From contig NZ_VLKJ01000005.1 of NCBI RefSeq assembly GCF_007830315.1, forward strand, positions 124,001 through 188,000: 64,000 bases of DNA, written 5' to 3'. Shown here in pieces: positions 16,729 to 26,139 of this stretch. Positions within the stretch are counted from its first letter, which is position 1, and every line of letters starts with the position of its first letter. The position numbers and the translations under genes were made by a program. Origin of the DNA: Novosphingobium taihuense. GTDB taxonomy: Bacteria; Pseudomonadota; Alphaproteobacteria; Sphingomonadales; Sphingomonadaceae. The notes below the pieces were generated by a model that was not told the origin of the DNA, made no database searches, and saw only the letters and a list, made by a program, of their open reading frames with translations.

Positions 16729-19392
16729 GTGATCGCCAGTTCATTGCCAACGCGCGGCCTCGCGCGAGTGCTGCTCGCTTCTGCAGGCTTGGTAGCGTTA
16801 ACTATCTCCGGTGCTCACGCGCAGGTGACCGATCCTCGGGCCGAGGCAGACCAGTTGGCTTCGTCGCTTGTCGGCAAAATGACCACCGACGAGAAGGTGG
16901 AGCAGTTGCTGAACGTTGCACCGGCAATTCCGCGTCTCGGCGTTCCGGCCTACAACTGGTGGACCGAGAGCCTGCATGGCGCTGGCGGTGCGGTGCCGAC
17001 CACGAATTTCCCGCAATCGATCGGCCTTGCCGCCACCTTCGATCCGCCCCTGATCCATGACGTGGCGCGGGTAATCAGCACCGAACTGCAGGGCCTGCAT
17101 ACGCTGGCGCGGCAGACCGGGCATCTCGGCAAGATCGGCACTGGGCTCGATACCTGGGCGCCCAACATCAACATCTTCCGCGATCCGCGCTGGGGCCGGG
17201 GGCAGGAGACCTATGGCGAGGACCCTTACCTGACGGCGCAACTGGGCGTCGCCTATGTGAAGGGCATTCAGGGGCCGAACCCCGAATTGCCCGACGTGAT
17301 CGCCAGCCCCAAGCACTTTGCCGTGCATTCCGGGCCGGAGCCGACGCGGCACACCGACAACATCATGGTTTCGCGCCACGATCTGGAAGACACTTATCTG
17401 CCTGCGTTTCGCGCCGCGATTGTGGAAGGCAAGGCTGGATCGATCATGTGCGCCTATAACCGCGTGGATGGGCAACCGGCCTGTGCCAGCGACCTCCTGC
17501 TGAAGGACCGGCTGCGCGGGGCATGGGGCTTCAAGGGCTATGTCGTTTCGGACTGCGATGCGGTGGTCGATATCTATGACCGCCACAAGTACACGCCCGA
17601 TGCTGCTTCGGGCGTGGCGGTGGGCCTGCTGGCTGGCGTTGACAATGAGTGCCACACAGGCACCATTGGCGAGGCCAAGGGTCTGGCCGATCGCTACAAG
17701 GCCGCGCTGAAGGCTGGCTATCTGACCGAAGGTGACCTTGATCGCGTGCTGGTGCGCCTGTTCTCGGCACGCTACCGCAATGGCGACCTCGGCGGGATGG
17801 CCGCTCGCAAGCCCAATGCCACGCCAGTCAGTGCAGTCGGCACGCAGGAGGGTTGGGACCTTTCGCTGAAGTCCGCCGAGAAGAGCCTTGTCCTGCTCAA
17901 GAACTCGGGCGTTCTGCCGCTGAAGCCCGGTGCACGGGTTGCCGTGATCGGGCCGCTGGGCGATGCGACCCGCGTGTTGCGCGGCAACTATTCCTCGGCA
18001 AACTCCGCTCCGCCGATCTCGGTGGTGGATGGCCTTCGTCGCGCGATGCCGGGGGCACAGGTGAATTACGTGCCGTTCTCGCCCTCGATCGTCGATGGCG
18101 ATCTGGTGACCGATGGCAATTTCCTGACGCCCGACGGCAAGCCGGGGCTGAAGGCTGTCTATTACAACGCGGTCGACCCTTCGAAGCCGCGCGGGGAGCG
18201 GACGTTCGGCGCGAAGCCGGTGGTCACCCGGATCGAGACGAACCTCAAGAGCAGCGCCATGCAGCTGAAAGAGGTGAGCCCTGCGCACAAGGTGGTGTGG
18301 GACGGCTTCTTCGTGGCGCCCGAAAGCGGGCTCTACAAGATGGGCGTGACCGCGGTGAAGGGCGCGATCGAGATCGGGGGGAAGCCGGTGATCACGTCCG
18401 ATCACTATTCGCTGTGGGGCGAGCCCCCGAAGTACGTCGAGGTCGAACTCAAGAAGGGCGAGCGCTATCCGCTGCACTTCGACATCGAAGGCGGCGGCGC
18501 TGCCGGGCCGGGCTTGTTCTGGAAGCGCATCAGCCGCGATCCCTGGGGCGATCTTGTACGCGGCGCGGCTGAGGCCGATGTGCTGGTGGCGGTCGTCGGG
18601 CTGACGGCGGACCTCGAAGGCGAGGAAATGCCGCTCAAGATCGAAGGTTTCGATGGCGGCGACAAGACCAGCCTTGAACTACCGATGGACCAGCGCGAAC
18701 TGCTGATCCGCGCGCGGACGCTGGGCAAGCCGCTCGTCGTGGTGACGATGAATGGCAGCCCGATCAACCTTTCATGGGCCAGGGACAATGCCGACGCGCT
18801 GGTCGAGGCTTGGTATCCGGGGCAGGCCGGCGGGCTTGCCATTGCCAACGTGCTGACCGGCAAGACCAACCCCTCCGGCCGCCTGCCGCTGACGTTCTAC
18901 AAGGACACGACGGACCTGCCAGCCTTCACCGATTATTCGATGAAGGGGCGGACCTATCGCTACTTCACCGGCAAGCCGGTCTATGGCTTCGGCTTTGGCC
19001 TCAGCTACACGACCTTCGGCTATGGCCCGGCGAAGATCGAGCCTGTCGGCGGCAGCACGGCCAACGGCATCCGCGTGACGACGCAGGTGACCAACACCGG
19101 CGCGCGCGAGGGTGAGGAAGTCGTTCAGGCCTACCTGCGCTTCCCCGAACAGCCCGGCGCACCGCGCGTGGCGCTGCGCGGGCTGCAGCGGGTTTCCCTG
19201 AAGCCGGGAGAAAGCAAGGCCGTGACGCTCGAGCTTTCGCCGCGTGACCTTTCGGCGGTGCGCCCGGACGGTGTACGGCAGGTCTTTGCAGGAACCTATC
19301 GCCTGAACCTTGGCGGTGGCCAGCCCGACAGCGGGCTGCCGGGGACGGAGACCACTTTCAGCATAGACCGGGTAGTCGACCTGCCGAAGTAA
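16729..19392 (+). CDS. GH3 beta-xylosidase/beta-glucosidase with PA14 insert
   Basis: This 887-residue exported enzyme starts at GTG 16729 behind GAGAGGAAA; its signal peptide ends at AHAQ near residue 32. The GH3 barrel holds GRGQETYGEDPYL, PKHFAVHSGPEPTRH and the nucleophile Asp275 in VVSDCDAVV. The second alpha/beta domain begins near 385 (KSLVLLKNSGVLPLKPG) and is interrupted at about 465-605 by a PA14-type module (GLKAVYYN to GPGLFWKR), with a C-terminal FnIII-like domain from about 770. The SDCDA form is common in beta-xylosidases and bifunctional xylosidase/arabinosidases. It ends the receptor operon, and its stop lies 3 bp from the convergent permease gene. Confidence 0.93.
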   Translation: MIASSLPTRGLARVLLASAGLVALTISGAHAQVTDPRAEADQLASSLVGKMTTDEKVEQLLNVAPAIPRLGVPAYNWWTESLHGAGGAVPTTNFPQSIGLAATFDPPLIHDVARVISTELQGLHTLARQTGHLGKIGTGLDTWAPNINIFRDPRWGRGQETYGEDPYLTAQLGVAYVKGIQGPNPELPDVIASPKHFAVHSGPEPTRHTDNIMVSRHDLEDTYLPAFRAAIVEGKAGSIMCAYNRVDGQPACASDLLLKDRLRGAWGFKGYVVSDCDAVVDIYDRHKYTPDAASGVAVGLLAGVDNECHTGTIGEAKGLADRYKAALKAGYLTEGDLDRVLVRLFSARYRNGDLGGMAARKPNATPVSAVGTQEGWDLSLKSAEKSLVLLKNSGVLPLKPGARVAVIGPLGDATRVLRGNYSSANSAPPISVVDGLRRAMPGAQVNYVPFSPSIVDGDLVTDGNFLTPDGKPGLKAVYYNAVDPSKPRGERTFGAKPVVTRIETNLKSSAMQLKEVSPAHKVVWDGFFVAPESGLYKMGVTAVKGAIEIGGKPVITSDHYSLWGEPPKYVEVELKKGERYPLHFDIEGGGAAGPGLFWKRISRDPWGDLVRGAAEADVLVAVVGLTADLEGEEMPLKIEGFDGGDKTSLELPMDQRELLIRARTLGKPLVVVTMNGSPINLSWARDNADALVEAWYPGQAGGLAIANVLTGKTNPSGRLPLTFYKDTTDLPAFTDYSMKGRTYRYFTGKPVYGFGFGLSYTTFGYGPAKIEPVGGSTANGIRVTTQVTNTGAREGEEVVQAYLRFPEQPGAPRVALRGLQRVSLKPGESKAVTLELSPRDLSAVRPDGVRQVFAGTYRLNLGGGQPDSGLPGTETTFSIDRVVDLPK

Positions 19393-19395
19393 TGA

Positions 19396-20481
19396 TCAGG
19401 GCGCTTCGCCTTGCCCTTCGGCAGGGTGGAGCGCCAGTCTCTGTTCGGTCAGGATCTGCCAGCCAGTCAGGAAGAGCGCACCGACGACTGGGCCGACGAC
19501 AATGCCGGACAGGCCGAGCAGTTCGATGCCGCCGAGCGTGGTTACCAGCACCAGCCAGTCAGGAATGCCGGTATCGCGACCGACCAGCATCGGCCGCAGG
19601 ACATTGTCGGCAAGGCCGATGACCACGACGCCCGATCCGATCACCACGGCGCCCTGCCAGATTGCACCGGTGGCGAAGAGGTAGATCGCTACCGGCGCCC
19701 AGACGATTGCCGGCCCGATGGCAGGGAGAAGTGCGGCAATCGCCATGAGCGTGCCCCACAGCAGCGAGGCCGGCAGGCCCACAATGGCAAATGTGATCGC
19801 ACCAAGCGCGCCCTGCGCAAGCGCGACAAGGACCGAGCCCTTGATCGTGGCACGAACGACCGTGACGAAGCGATCGACCAGACGGCTGGCGATGGACGGT
19901 TCAAGCGGCAGAGCGCGCTCGATCTGCGGTCCGAGGGCGTAACCATCGCGCAATAGAAAGAAGGTCACGTAAAGGCCGACCGCGAAGGCGAGCAGGAACG
20001 AGGCGGCGTCGGCACCGATTGCCAGCGCGCGCTGGGTGATCATGCTGGCACTGTTGCCAAGCGCTTCGGAAATCTTGCTTTGCGCCAGTTCGAATGTGCC
20101 GAAACCAGCGTTCTCGAGCACGCCTTGGAGCCGCAGCGGAAGGGCATCATGCACCTGTTCGAAGTAGGCTGCGAAGTTGATCTGGCCGGTTCGCATCTGT
20201 TCGAATACGCCGGAGGCCTGTTCAACCACCATGGTGCCGATCAGCATCGCCGGGATGATCACAGCGAAGGTAATGATCAGCAGCGTCATAGTAGCTGCGC
20301 GTGTGCGCTTTTCGGGCCAACGTTCGAGCAGGCGATCGTTCAGCGAATGGAACATGATGGCGGCCAGCGCGGCCCAGAGCATCGCGCTGAGGAAATGGGA
20401 AACAACGAGCGTAAGCCCGAGGGTGACCATCACCAAGAGGAGGATAAATCCTCCCCTTTCGATCCTGTTGCGCTCCAGCAT
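19396..20481 (-). CDS. AI-2E family transporter (PerM-like permease)
   Basis: This 361-residue integral membrane protein is predicted from ATG 20481, preceded by GGGGGA; an in-frame ATG at 20502 would add seven residues. It has about eight hydrophobic segments, and the conserved late block LPAIGPAIVWAPVAIYLF and DNVLRPMLVGR, typical of the AI-2E exporter/PerM family. Family members export quorum signals or Na+, or are uncharacterised. No link to polysaccharide use is visible other than its position 71 bp downstream of GH95 on the same strand. Confidence 0.87.
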   Translation of the reverse strand: MLERNRIERGGFILLLVMVTLGLTLVVSHFLSAMLWAALAAIMFHSLNDRLLERWPEKRTRAATMTLLIITFAVIIPAMLIGTMVVEQASGVFEQMRTGQINFAAYFEQVHDALPLRLQGVLENAGFGTFELAQSKISEALGNSASMITQRALAIGADAASFLLAFAVGLYVTFFLLRDGYALGPQIERALPLEPSIASRLVDRFVTVVRATIKGSVLVALAQGALGAITFAIVGLPASLLWGTLMAIAALLPAIGPAIVWAPVAIYLFATGAIWQGAVVIGSGVVVIGLADNVLRPMLVGRDTGIPDWLVLVTTLGGIELLGLSGIVVGPVVGALFLTGWQILTEQRLALHPAEGQGEAP

Positions 20482-20552
20482 TGATCCCCCGTCTTGTGGC
20501 AAGGCCCACAGATGTCCAAGTGCCAGCGCAACGCCCGGCAGGGCAAGAGGTT

Positions 20553-22877
20553 TCAGCTTGTCGCCAGTGTCGAGCCTTTCAGCGTCATTGCGCGCCCTGC
20601 TGAAAGCCTCAAAGTGCGGCGCACATTGCCAAGACGGACTTCGATCGTCCCATCGTACATAGGCTGAAGCCGCGCGTATGCGAGATGCCCTGCCGTCCAG
20701 GCGAGATCGACCACAAGCCCGCCCCGCGCGACGAGCCCTCGCGCGCTTCCATTGGGCCAGGCCCTCGGCAAGGCGGGAAGAAGGTGAAGCGAGTTGTTAC
20801 GGCTTAGCATCAGCATTTCGACGATGGCCGTGCTGCCACCGAAGTTGCCGTCAATCTGGAAGGGCGGGTGGGCATCGAACATGTTTGGATAAGTGCGAGT
20901 GGGCGAAAGCAGACTGCGCAGAATCTTGTGCGCGCGCTCGCCATCCCGCAGCCGTGCCCAAAGTGCGATGCGCCAGGCGGTTGCCCATCCGGTCGTTTCA
21001 TCACCGCGCCGGTTCAGCGATACCCGGGCTGCCCGGGCGAGATCCGGCGTACCGTCGGGGTCAATCTGATGGCTGGGGTAGAGCGCATAAAGGTGCGAGA
21101 CGTGGCGGTGATCCTGTTCGGGGGCGGCTTCGTCCCAGTCTTCGAGCCATTCCTGTAGCTGCCCGGCCGCGCCTATCCGATCAGGCGCGAGCGCGGCGCG
21201 GGTCTTGCGGAGACGCTCGGCGAAGTCATCGTCCTTGCCCAGCACTACCGCTGCGGCGGCAGTCCGGGCGAACAGGTCGCGCAGGATCTGGCGGTCCATG
21301 GCCGGGCCCGCGCAGACCGAAGCGCCGAAGGGGTGGCGGTTCTCGGGCGAGATCGAGGGCGAGGTGACAAGCCCTTGTGGTGAGGGCTGCAAAGTATCCA
21401 GGAAGAACTCTGCCGCGCCACGCATCAACGGGTAGATCGCCGAGAGCCAGGCGCGATCGCGGCCGTAATCCCAGCGATCCCACAGGGCGTTGCAAAGCCA
21501 TGCGCCGCCCATTGGCCACATGCCCCAGGCCGCGCCGTCAATCGGGCTGGAGGCACGCCACAGGTCGGTATTGTGATGGGCGACCCAGCCTCTGGCCCCA
21601 TAGATGGACCGGGCGGTCTTCGCGCCGCTGACGGCAAGCTCGCGAACCATGCGCAGCAGCGGCTCGGCACATTCGCCGAGGTTTGCAGGGTCCGCCAGCC
21701 AGTAGTTCATCTGGGTGTTGATGTTGATCGTGTACTTCGATCCCCATGGCGGCTTGGTGCTTTCGTTCCAGATGCCCTGCAGATTCGCGGGCTGCGTGCC
21801 AGGGCGCGACGAACAGATCATCAGGTAGCGGGCATAGGCGAAATAGAGTGCGGCGAGCGCTGGCTCATCCGTATCGACATTGGCCTTTATGCGCTCGTCG
21901 GTGGGCAAGGCGCTGGCGGTGCCCAGATCGAGAGAGGCGCGGCGGTAAAGGCGGCGATGCTCGGCAATATGCCGCTTGCACAGGTCAGACCAGGAACGTG
22001 ACACAGCGCCCGTGATCTGCCGTTCGACGGTAGCAACGGGATCGCCCGAATGGCTGGTGGCGATAGCGACGAGGATGGTTGCCTCAGTTGCGCCTTCGAT
22101 GACGAGATCTGATCCTTGGACAACGACAGTGCCGTCCGATGCCTTCACCGCCAGCTGGCCGGCCAGGCGCAAGGCAGCGGGCACACCCTGATCTGAACGG
22201 TTGCGGCCTTCGACGCGGATTTCGCCGCTTCGGGATTGGCTCGTGGCGACGACCGTTGCATCCTGCGGGGTTTCGAGGCGGAGGACGCACCTCAGGTTCG
22301 CCCCCTTTGTCGCGGACAGGCGGATGGCGATGACCTGATCGACGGGGCTGGCCAGAACTTTGCGCGTTATCGTGCCGGTTGAGATGTCAAACCGGGTCAG
22401 GGAAGTTGCCGTGTCCAGATCGAGTTGGCGGGTGTACGCCTCCGGCTCGTCCTTCAGATCCATCTCGATGAACAGGTCCCCGAAGGTCTGGTAGGACATC
22501 TGGCCGACAGGTCGCGCGATAAGGCAATCGTTGGCCATTGCCTCGGCCTCGGCGAACCGTCGTTCGGAGATCAGGCGACGCACCTCTTCGACGGCTTCGG
22601 GATTGGCCTTGGGATTGAGCGGATCATACGGTCCGCCGCTCCACAGTGTGTCCTCGTTCAGCTGGATCCGTTCGATGGCCGTGCCGCCGAACACCATTGC
22701 GCCAAGCCTGCCGTTGCCAACAGGGAGCGCCTCGGTCCACTCTTTGGCAGGCTGGCGATACCAGAGGATATCGTTGCGAGGGCGACGGGGCGTGGTGGCT
22801 CCGGCCGGAAGCCTGACAAGTCCTTGGCTGGCCACCGCCGCGCCTGTTGCGATGGCCTGCCTGCGTGTGAGTGACAT
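20553..22877 (-). CDS. GH95 alpha-L-fucosidase / alpha-L-galactosidase
   Basis: This 774-residue enzyme has a Tat-like leader (LTRRQAIATGAAVAS), so folded export is likely. The N-terminal beta-sandwich begins with RQPAKEWTEALPVGNGRLGA; the (alpha/alpha)6 barrel carries NLQGIWNES, NINTQMNYWLADPANLGE (paired catalytic Asn), SPENRHPFG (catalytic Glu) and DGNFGGSTAIVEML (Asp), as recalled for GH95. It would remove 1,2-linked L-fucose or L-galactose from xyloglucan or glucuronoarabinoxylan side chains. The 79-bp-distant element at 22956 resembles one before the semialdehyde dehydrogenase operon, suggesting GntR control. Confidence 0.92.
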   Translation of the reverse strand: MSLTRRQAIATGAAVASQGLVRLPAGATTPRRPRNDILWYRQPAKEWTEALPVGNGRLGAMVFGGTAIERIQLNEDTLWSGGPYDPLNPKANPEAVEEVRRLISERRFAEAEAMANDCLIARPVGQMSYQTFGDLFIEMDLKDEPEAYTRQLDLDTATSLTRFDISTGTITRKVLASPVDQVIAIRLSATKGANLRCVLRLETPQDATVVATSQSRSGEIRVEGRNRSDQGVPAALRLAGQLAVKASDGTVVVQGSDLVIEGATEATILVAIATSHSGDPVATVERQITGAVSRSWSDLCKRHIAEHRRLYRRASLDLGTASALPTDERIKANVDTDEPALAALYFAYARYLMICSSRPGTQPANLQGIWNESTKPPWGSKYTININTQMNYWLADPANLGECAEPLLRMVRELAVSGAKTARSIYGARGWVAHHNTDLWRASSPIDGAAWGMWPMGGAWLCNALWDRWDYGRDRAWLSAIYPLMRGAAEFFLDTLQPSPQGLVTSPSISPENRHPFGASVCAGPAMDRQILRDLFARTAAAAVVLGKDDDFAERLRKTRAALAPDRIGAAGQLQEWLEDWDEAAPEQDHRHVSHLYALYPSHQIDPDGTPDLARAARVSLNRRGDETTGWATAWRIALWARLRDGERAHKILRSLLSPTRTYPNMFDAHPPFQIDGNFGGSTAIVEMLMLSRNNSLHLLPALPRAWPNGSARGLVARGGLVVDLAWTAGHLAYARLQPMYDGTIEVRLGNVRRTLRLSAGRAMTLKGSTLATS

Positions 22878-22955
22878 TGCTCTTCCCGATCCTTCAAGCT
22901 TCCAGGCTTGTTAGCAGATCAGGCTAGTGGCCGGATCCGGCAGCGTTACCGCTAC

Positions 22956-22977
22956 CGGATAATAAGTATGACTAAAT
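22956..22977. promoter_or_regulatory. Predicted GntR operator (site A)
   Basis: GGATAATAAGTATGACTAAA (22957-22976) matches, on the other strand, TGATAATATGTCAGACTAAA at 35202-35221; over 22 bases the two agree at 18. It lies upstream of GH95 and next to the GntR gene. The FadR subfamily often binds GTC-GAC-type sites, which site B shows clearly. Confidence 0.6.
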
Positions 22978-23012
22978 GCGTTGCTGTCCAGCGAAATGCA
23001 CAGGCTCGATCC

Positions 23013-23747
23013 TCACGCTGGGGGATTGATGTCTGCCAGCGCAAGCTCGATCAGGTTCTGCATCGCAGCGCGCGCGGCCGGGCCATTTCCATCCGCCACG
23101 GCATCGAACAGCACGCGGTGATCGGGCAGGGGATCACGCGGCAGCTTGCGCTTGCGCTGCTTGTAGATCGTGGTCCACCGCACCGCGGCCGAGATCGTGC
23201 TGGCCAGCGAGATCAGCGCCATGTTGCCGGTGGCCTTCAGCAGGGTGGTGTGGAAGTTCTGATCCGCCGCCTGGCCAAGGGGCGAAGCCAGTGTGTGCTT
23301 GGCCATTTCTTCAAGCGCATGGCCCATCTGCGCCAGTTGCGTGCCGGAACGGCGCTTGGCCGCGATTTCCGCTGCCGCCGGTTCGATAATAAGTCGCAGT
23401 TCGAACAAATCATCAATCGCGGCCTGGCTCGGCTCGCCCTCGAAGGTCCAGGCGAGGACGTCGGGGTCGAGGATGTGCCAGCGCGAGGGATCGGTAATCT
23501 TGGTTCCTGCCTTCGGGCGACTTTCAACCAAGCCCTTGGCGGCGAGAATGCGGATCGCCTCGCGATAGGCGGTGCGCGAAATGTGATTCTGCTCGGCAAA
23601 ATCTACTTCGCTGGTCAGCACGTGGCCGGGAGGATACTTGCCCGTGACAATGGCTATGCCGAGATCGCGCGCAATGCTGCCGTGCAGCCGAAGTGATTTG
23701 TCTGATCTGTCGATCGCGTCCCCGCCCTGTTCCTTGCTTCGCGACAC
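23013..23747 (-). CDS. GntR-family (FadR/FCD) transcriptional regulator
   Basis: This 244-residue protein is annotated from GTG 23747, where AAGGAG lies five bases upstream. A longer in-frame start at 23870 would overlap the arabinanase gene and carries non-conserved sequence. The winged HTH is at about 20-85 (RLHGSIARDLGIAIVTGKYP, then LTSEVDFAEQNHISRTAYREA), and the FCD ligand domain follows with LRLIIEPAAAEIA, NFHTTLLKATGN and DHRVLFDAV, whose Asp/His residues fit the metal-binding site. FCD regulators respond to sugar acids and similar carboxylates. A 22-bp element shared by GH95 and the arabinose/galactose operon is a likely target. Confidence 0.9.
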   Translation of the reverse strand: MSRSKEQGGDAIDRSDKSLRLHGSIARDLGIAIVTGKYPPGHVLTSEVDFAEQNHISRTAYREAIRILAAKGLVESRPKAGTKITDPSRWHILDPDVLAWTFEGEPSQAAIDDLFELRLIIEPAAAEIAAKRRSGTQLAQMGHALEEMAKHTLASPLGQAADQNFHTTLLKATGNMALISLASTISAAVRWTTIYKQRKRKLPRDPLPDHRVLFDAVADGNGPAARAAMQNLIELALADINPPA

Positions 23748-23848
23748 TATCAGCTCCTTGCGCCCCTGTGTCCTATTTGGGCGCAATTTCGGCAAAGTCC
23801 AGCAGTTCGACGTCGTCAGCACGATTGGCCATCTGTCAGTCCATTTGA

Positions 23849-25300
23849 TCAGGGCAGGCGGAAAGTCCATCTGGCGGCGTCCGAATTCTGATCGAAGCGG
23901 ACGAGGCGCGGGGTACTGGCGCCGACGGCGGCGAGGGCCAGCGGCTTCATCGGATCGGGCGTGGCTTTGGGCACGATGCGATAGGTGCCGTCCGCCAGCA
24001 TATCGATCCGCCAGAGCTGTTCGGGCGTGCCAGTGTATTCCGGCACGGCCACGACATCGCCTGTCGGCGTTGCGGCGAGGGCGTGACTGGTTCCGGCGAC
24101 GACGATCTTGACATATGGCGCTCCGAACCAGCCACCAGCGCCAGTTACGGGTGCAATCGTCCAGTGCTGGTTGGGCCGAACCTGATAGGCACCCATGTCT
24201 ACCGGGATATTGCCCTTTGGCCAGACGGCCCGGTTTTGCTCAAGTGTCTGGTCGGGCACTGGCTTCACCGGCTCCTTCGGCGGGCCAAATCCGGTCCACG
24301 ACCACGGCAGCCGGACTTCATCGACTGCCAGCTGCAGCGCGCCTCCGCGTTCGGACTGGATTTCGTATGTGCCGGGGCGAAGATTTTCCTGTCCTACGGG
24401 CCAACCGTTCTTCCAGGTGAGGGGAAGGATTGCCAGCACGCTGCGAGCAGACCGGTCCATGTCAGCCTCGTAATGGAACGAGAACTTTTCCACGCCGTCA
24501 CCCAGATCGACGAGGCCGAAGTGGCCAGCGCCGCGACCGCGCCCGTTCGATCCCCAGACCAGCTTGCCGCCCCCTTTCAGCAGGGGCACGCCAAAGTTGT
24601 CGACATAGGGCCCCAGCGGGCTGCGCGAACGGCCGACGCGGATGTTGTAGGTGGAGTTCGGTCCATCGCAGCAGGTGCCGTGGGTGCCAAGTAGGTAGTA
24701 CCAGCCGTCACGATGCAGGAGGGCGGTGGCTTCCATGTCAATCGCGATATCGACGGGTTGATTACCGGGCAGGCGTTGGGCAGTCTTCGGATCGAGTTCG
24801 ACCATGCGGATCGTGCCGAAGTAGGTGCCGTAGCTGAGCCACAGGCGACCTTCGGCGAGCAGAAAGGCGGGATCGATCGCGTCGTTGTTCTCGAAGCCGT
24901 CGCTGGATGCAACAGTTCCGACGTCATGAAATTCGAAGTCTTTCGACGCAGGGTCGAGCGACTTGGTCCACATGATTTTCACATCGCTCTTGTGGCCGCC
25001 GTTCATCCCGCCGCCGCCAACAGCCCACGCCACGTAGTAGCGATCACCCAGTTTTATCACGTCCGGGGCCACGCCGCCGCCGGGGCGCACCGGCCCGCCT
25101 GTCCAGTTCCAGCCATCAGATGAAACCAGACCGCCCTTGCCAGTTCCGAACGTGTAGTAACGGCCATCGGATTCGACGATTGTCGACGGATCGTGGATGT
25201 AGGGTTCCCCCTCCATTTGCGCGACGGGATTGCTCTGCGCGAGGAGCGAGGCGGGCAGGCAGGCGATGGCCGCAACTGCAGCGAGAAGCTTGTGGTTCAT
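23849..25300 (-). CDS. GH43 arabinanase-like glycosidase with C-terminal lectin-like domain
   Basis: This 483-residue exported protein has a signal peptide (1-21, LLAQS). The five-bladed GH43 propeller shows its catalytic acids in YIHDPSTI (general base Asp near 37), NDAIDPAFLL (Asp near 140) and AIDMEATALLH (Glu near 190), followed by GTHGTCCDG. This arrangement resembles endo-1,5-alpha-L-arabinanases. After about residue 320 comes a second domain (PGTYEIQSERGGALQLAV and QHWTIAPV), reminiscent of a ricin-type or beta-trefoil module. It follows the 229-residue secreted protein by 11 bp. Arabinan is the probable substrate. Confidence 0.88.
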   Translation of the reverse strand: MNHKLLAAVAAIACLPASLLAQSNPVAQMEGEPYIHDPSTIVESDGRYYTFGTGKGGLVSSDGWNWTGGPVRPGGGVAPDVIKLGDRYYVAWAVGGGGMNGGHKSDVKIMWTKSLDPASKDFEFHDVGTVASSDGFENNDAIDPAFLLAEGRLWLSYGTYFGTIRMVELDPKTAQRLPGNQPVDIAIDMEATALLHRDGWYYLLGTHGTCCDGPNSTYNIRVGRSRSPLGPYVDNFGVPLLKGGGKLVWGSNGRGRGAGHFGLVDLGDGVEKFSFHYEADMDRSARSVLAILPLTWKNGWPVGQENLRPGTYEIQSERGGALQLAVDEVRLPWSWTGFGPPKEPVKPVPDQTLEQNRAVWPKGNIPVDMGAYQVRPNQHWTIAPVTGAGGWFGAPYVKIVVAGTSHALAATPTGDVVAVPEYTGTPEQLWRIDMLADGTYRIVPKATPDPMKPLALAAVGASTPRLVRFDQNSDAARWTFRLP

Positions 25301-25311
25301 GAGGGCCTCTT

Positions 25312-26001
25312 TCAGCGCAGGGTTACTTTGAGATCGCGGATGGGCTGGCCCTTGCCGTCGACAAAGCGGACCGCGAAATCGGACAAGCCGGGGCCGTTGA
25401 TCACTGCGCCCTGCAGGACGTTTCGGCCTTTCTTCAAACCGAGGGCGGGCGAAACGACATCGTCCATGACCATGCGGCGGTCACCAAACAGGGCTGCGGC
25501 TTCCTTGTCATTCAGCCACCACATCGAGGCGGAATTCGAGCCAACGGCGAGGCGGGCCTCGGGCATGTCGCGTGGCGCCTCGATCACTGTTGTTGCCCAG
25601 AAGATCACACCATAAGTCGGCTTGCCGTAGGCTGCGGCGAAGTAGAACAGCTTGGCGTCCCACTGCGTGGCATCAAGGGCATGCCATGCCAGCTTCGCAC
25701 CCTTGTGGGTCAGGGCCTGTCCGTCACGCGGCAGCTTTTCGCCGAGGCTTGCAGGACGATCCTCGGCGAAGGCCTTGCGCACATAATCGCTGGTGAACAG
25801 CTGGTTCGTGCGGTTCGGCTTGGCGATCGGTTCAAGCAGCATCCAGCGGCGGACGAAGCCGTCCCCGTCAACCGCAGCGCTCCCGGCTGTGGCTTGCTCA
25901 AAATAGGGCGCGAGTGACGGATCGGTCTGGCAGAGGGTGGGGCTGGCCGAAGCGCACAACGCTGCGGCCGCCGTCGCAAGAACGCGGGACAATCGAATCA
26001 T
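25312..26001 (-). CDS. Exported protein of unknown function, first gene of the arabinanase operon
   Basis: This 229-residue protein starts at ATG 26001 behind GAGAGGA. It has a signal peptide (about 1-24, ending TLCQ). Repeated beta-type patterns such as WDAKLFYFAAAYGKPTYGVI, RLAVGSNSASMWWLNDKEAA and GRNVLQGAVINGPGLSDFAV suggest a jelly-roll fold; the last resembles the sugar-binding modules attached to glycosidases (NGKEV..N-type ligand loop). No catalytic motif is recognisable. It lies 11 bp upstream of the GH43 arabinanase, so a stand-alone carbohydrate-binding accessory protein is plausible. I do not recognise a named family. Confidence 0.75.
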   Translation of the reverse strand: MIRLSRVLATAAAALCASASPTLCQTDPSLAPYFEQATAGSAAVDGDGFVRRWMLLEPIAKPNRTNQLFTSDYVRKAFAEDRPASLGEKLPRDGQALTHKGAKLAWHALDATQWDAKLFYFAAAYGKPTYGVIFWATTVIEAPRDMPEARLAVGSNSASMWWLNDKEAAALFGDRRMVMDDVVSPALGLKKGRNVLQGAVINGPGLSDFAVRFVDGKGQPIRDLKVTLR

Positions 26002-26019
26002 GATATCCTCTCAAACTTT

Positions 26020-26040
26020 CGAAAAGTATGAGTTAAAGAG
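26020..26040. promoter_or_regulatory. Possible GntR operator (site C, weaker)
   Basis: AAAAGTATGAGTTAAA at 26022-26037 agrees with site A at 12 of 16 bases. It lies about 20 bp upstream of the 229-residue gene that heads the GH43 operon. Confidence 0.4.
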
Positions 26041-26077
26041 GATGGGCTTTCAACGATATTTATGGGTTATAACCGTG

Positions 26078-26116
26078 AAAAAGGGCTCGTGGCGAACCCT
26101 GATCCGCCACGAGCCC
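26078..26116 (-). terminator. Rho-independent terminator after xylA
   Basis: GGGCTCGTGGCG at 26083-26094 pairs perfectly with CGCCACGAGCCC at 26105-26116; on the minus strand the stem is followed by TTTTT (26082-26078). It lies just beyond the xylose isomerase stop. Confidence 0.92.
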
Positions 26117-26139
26117 TAAATTTACTCAGACCAATTCGA

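Noticed and set aside
16791-16806. GGTAGCGTTAACTATC resembling a LacI operator
   Set aside because: The half-sites are four bases too far apart and it lies within the GH3 signal-peptide codons.
22941-22956. CAGCGTTACCGCTACC beside GntR site A
   Set aside because: It has one good GGTAGCG half, but spacing and symmetry differ from the four true copies.
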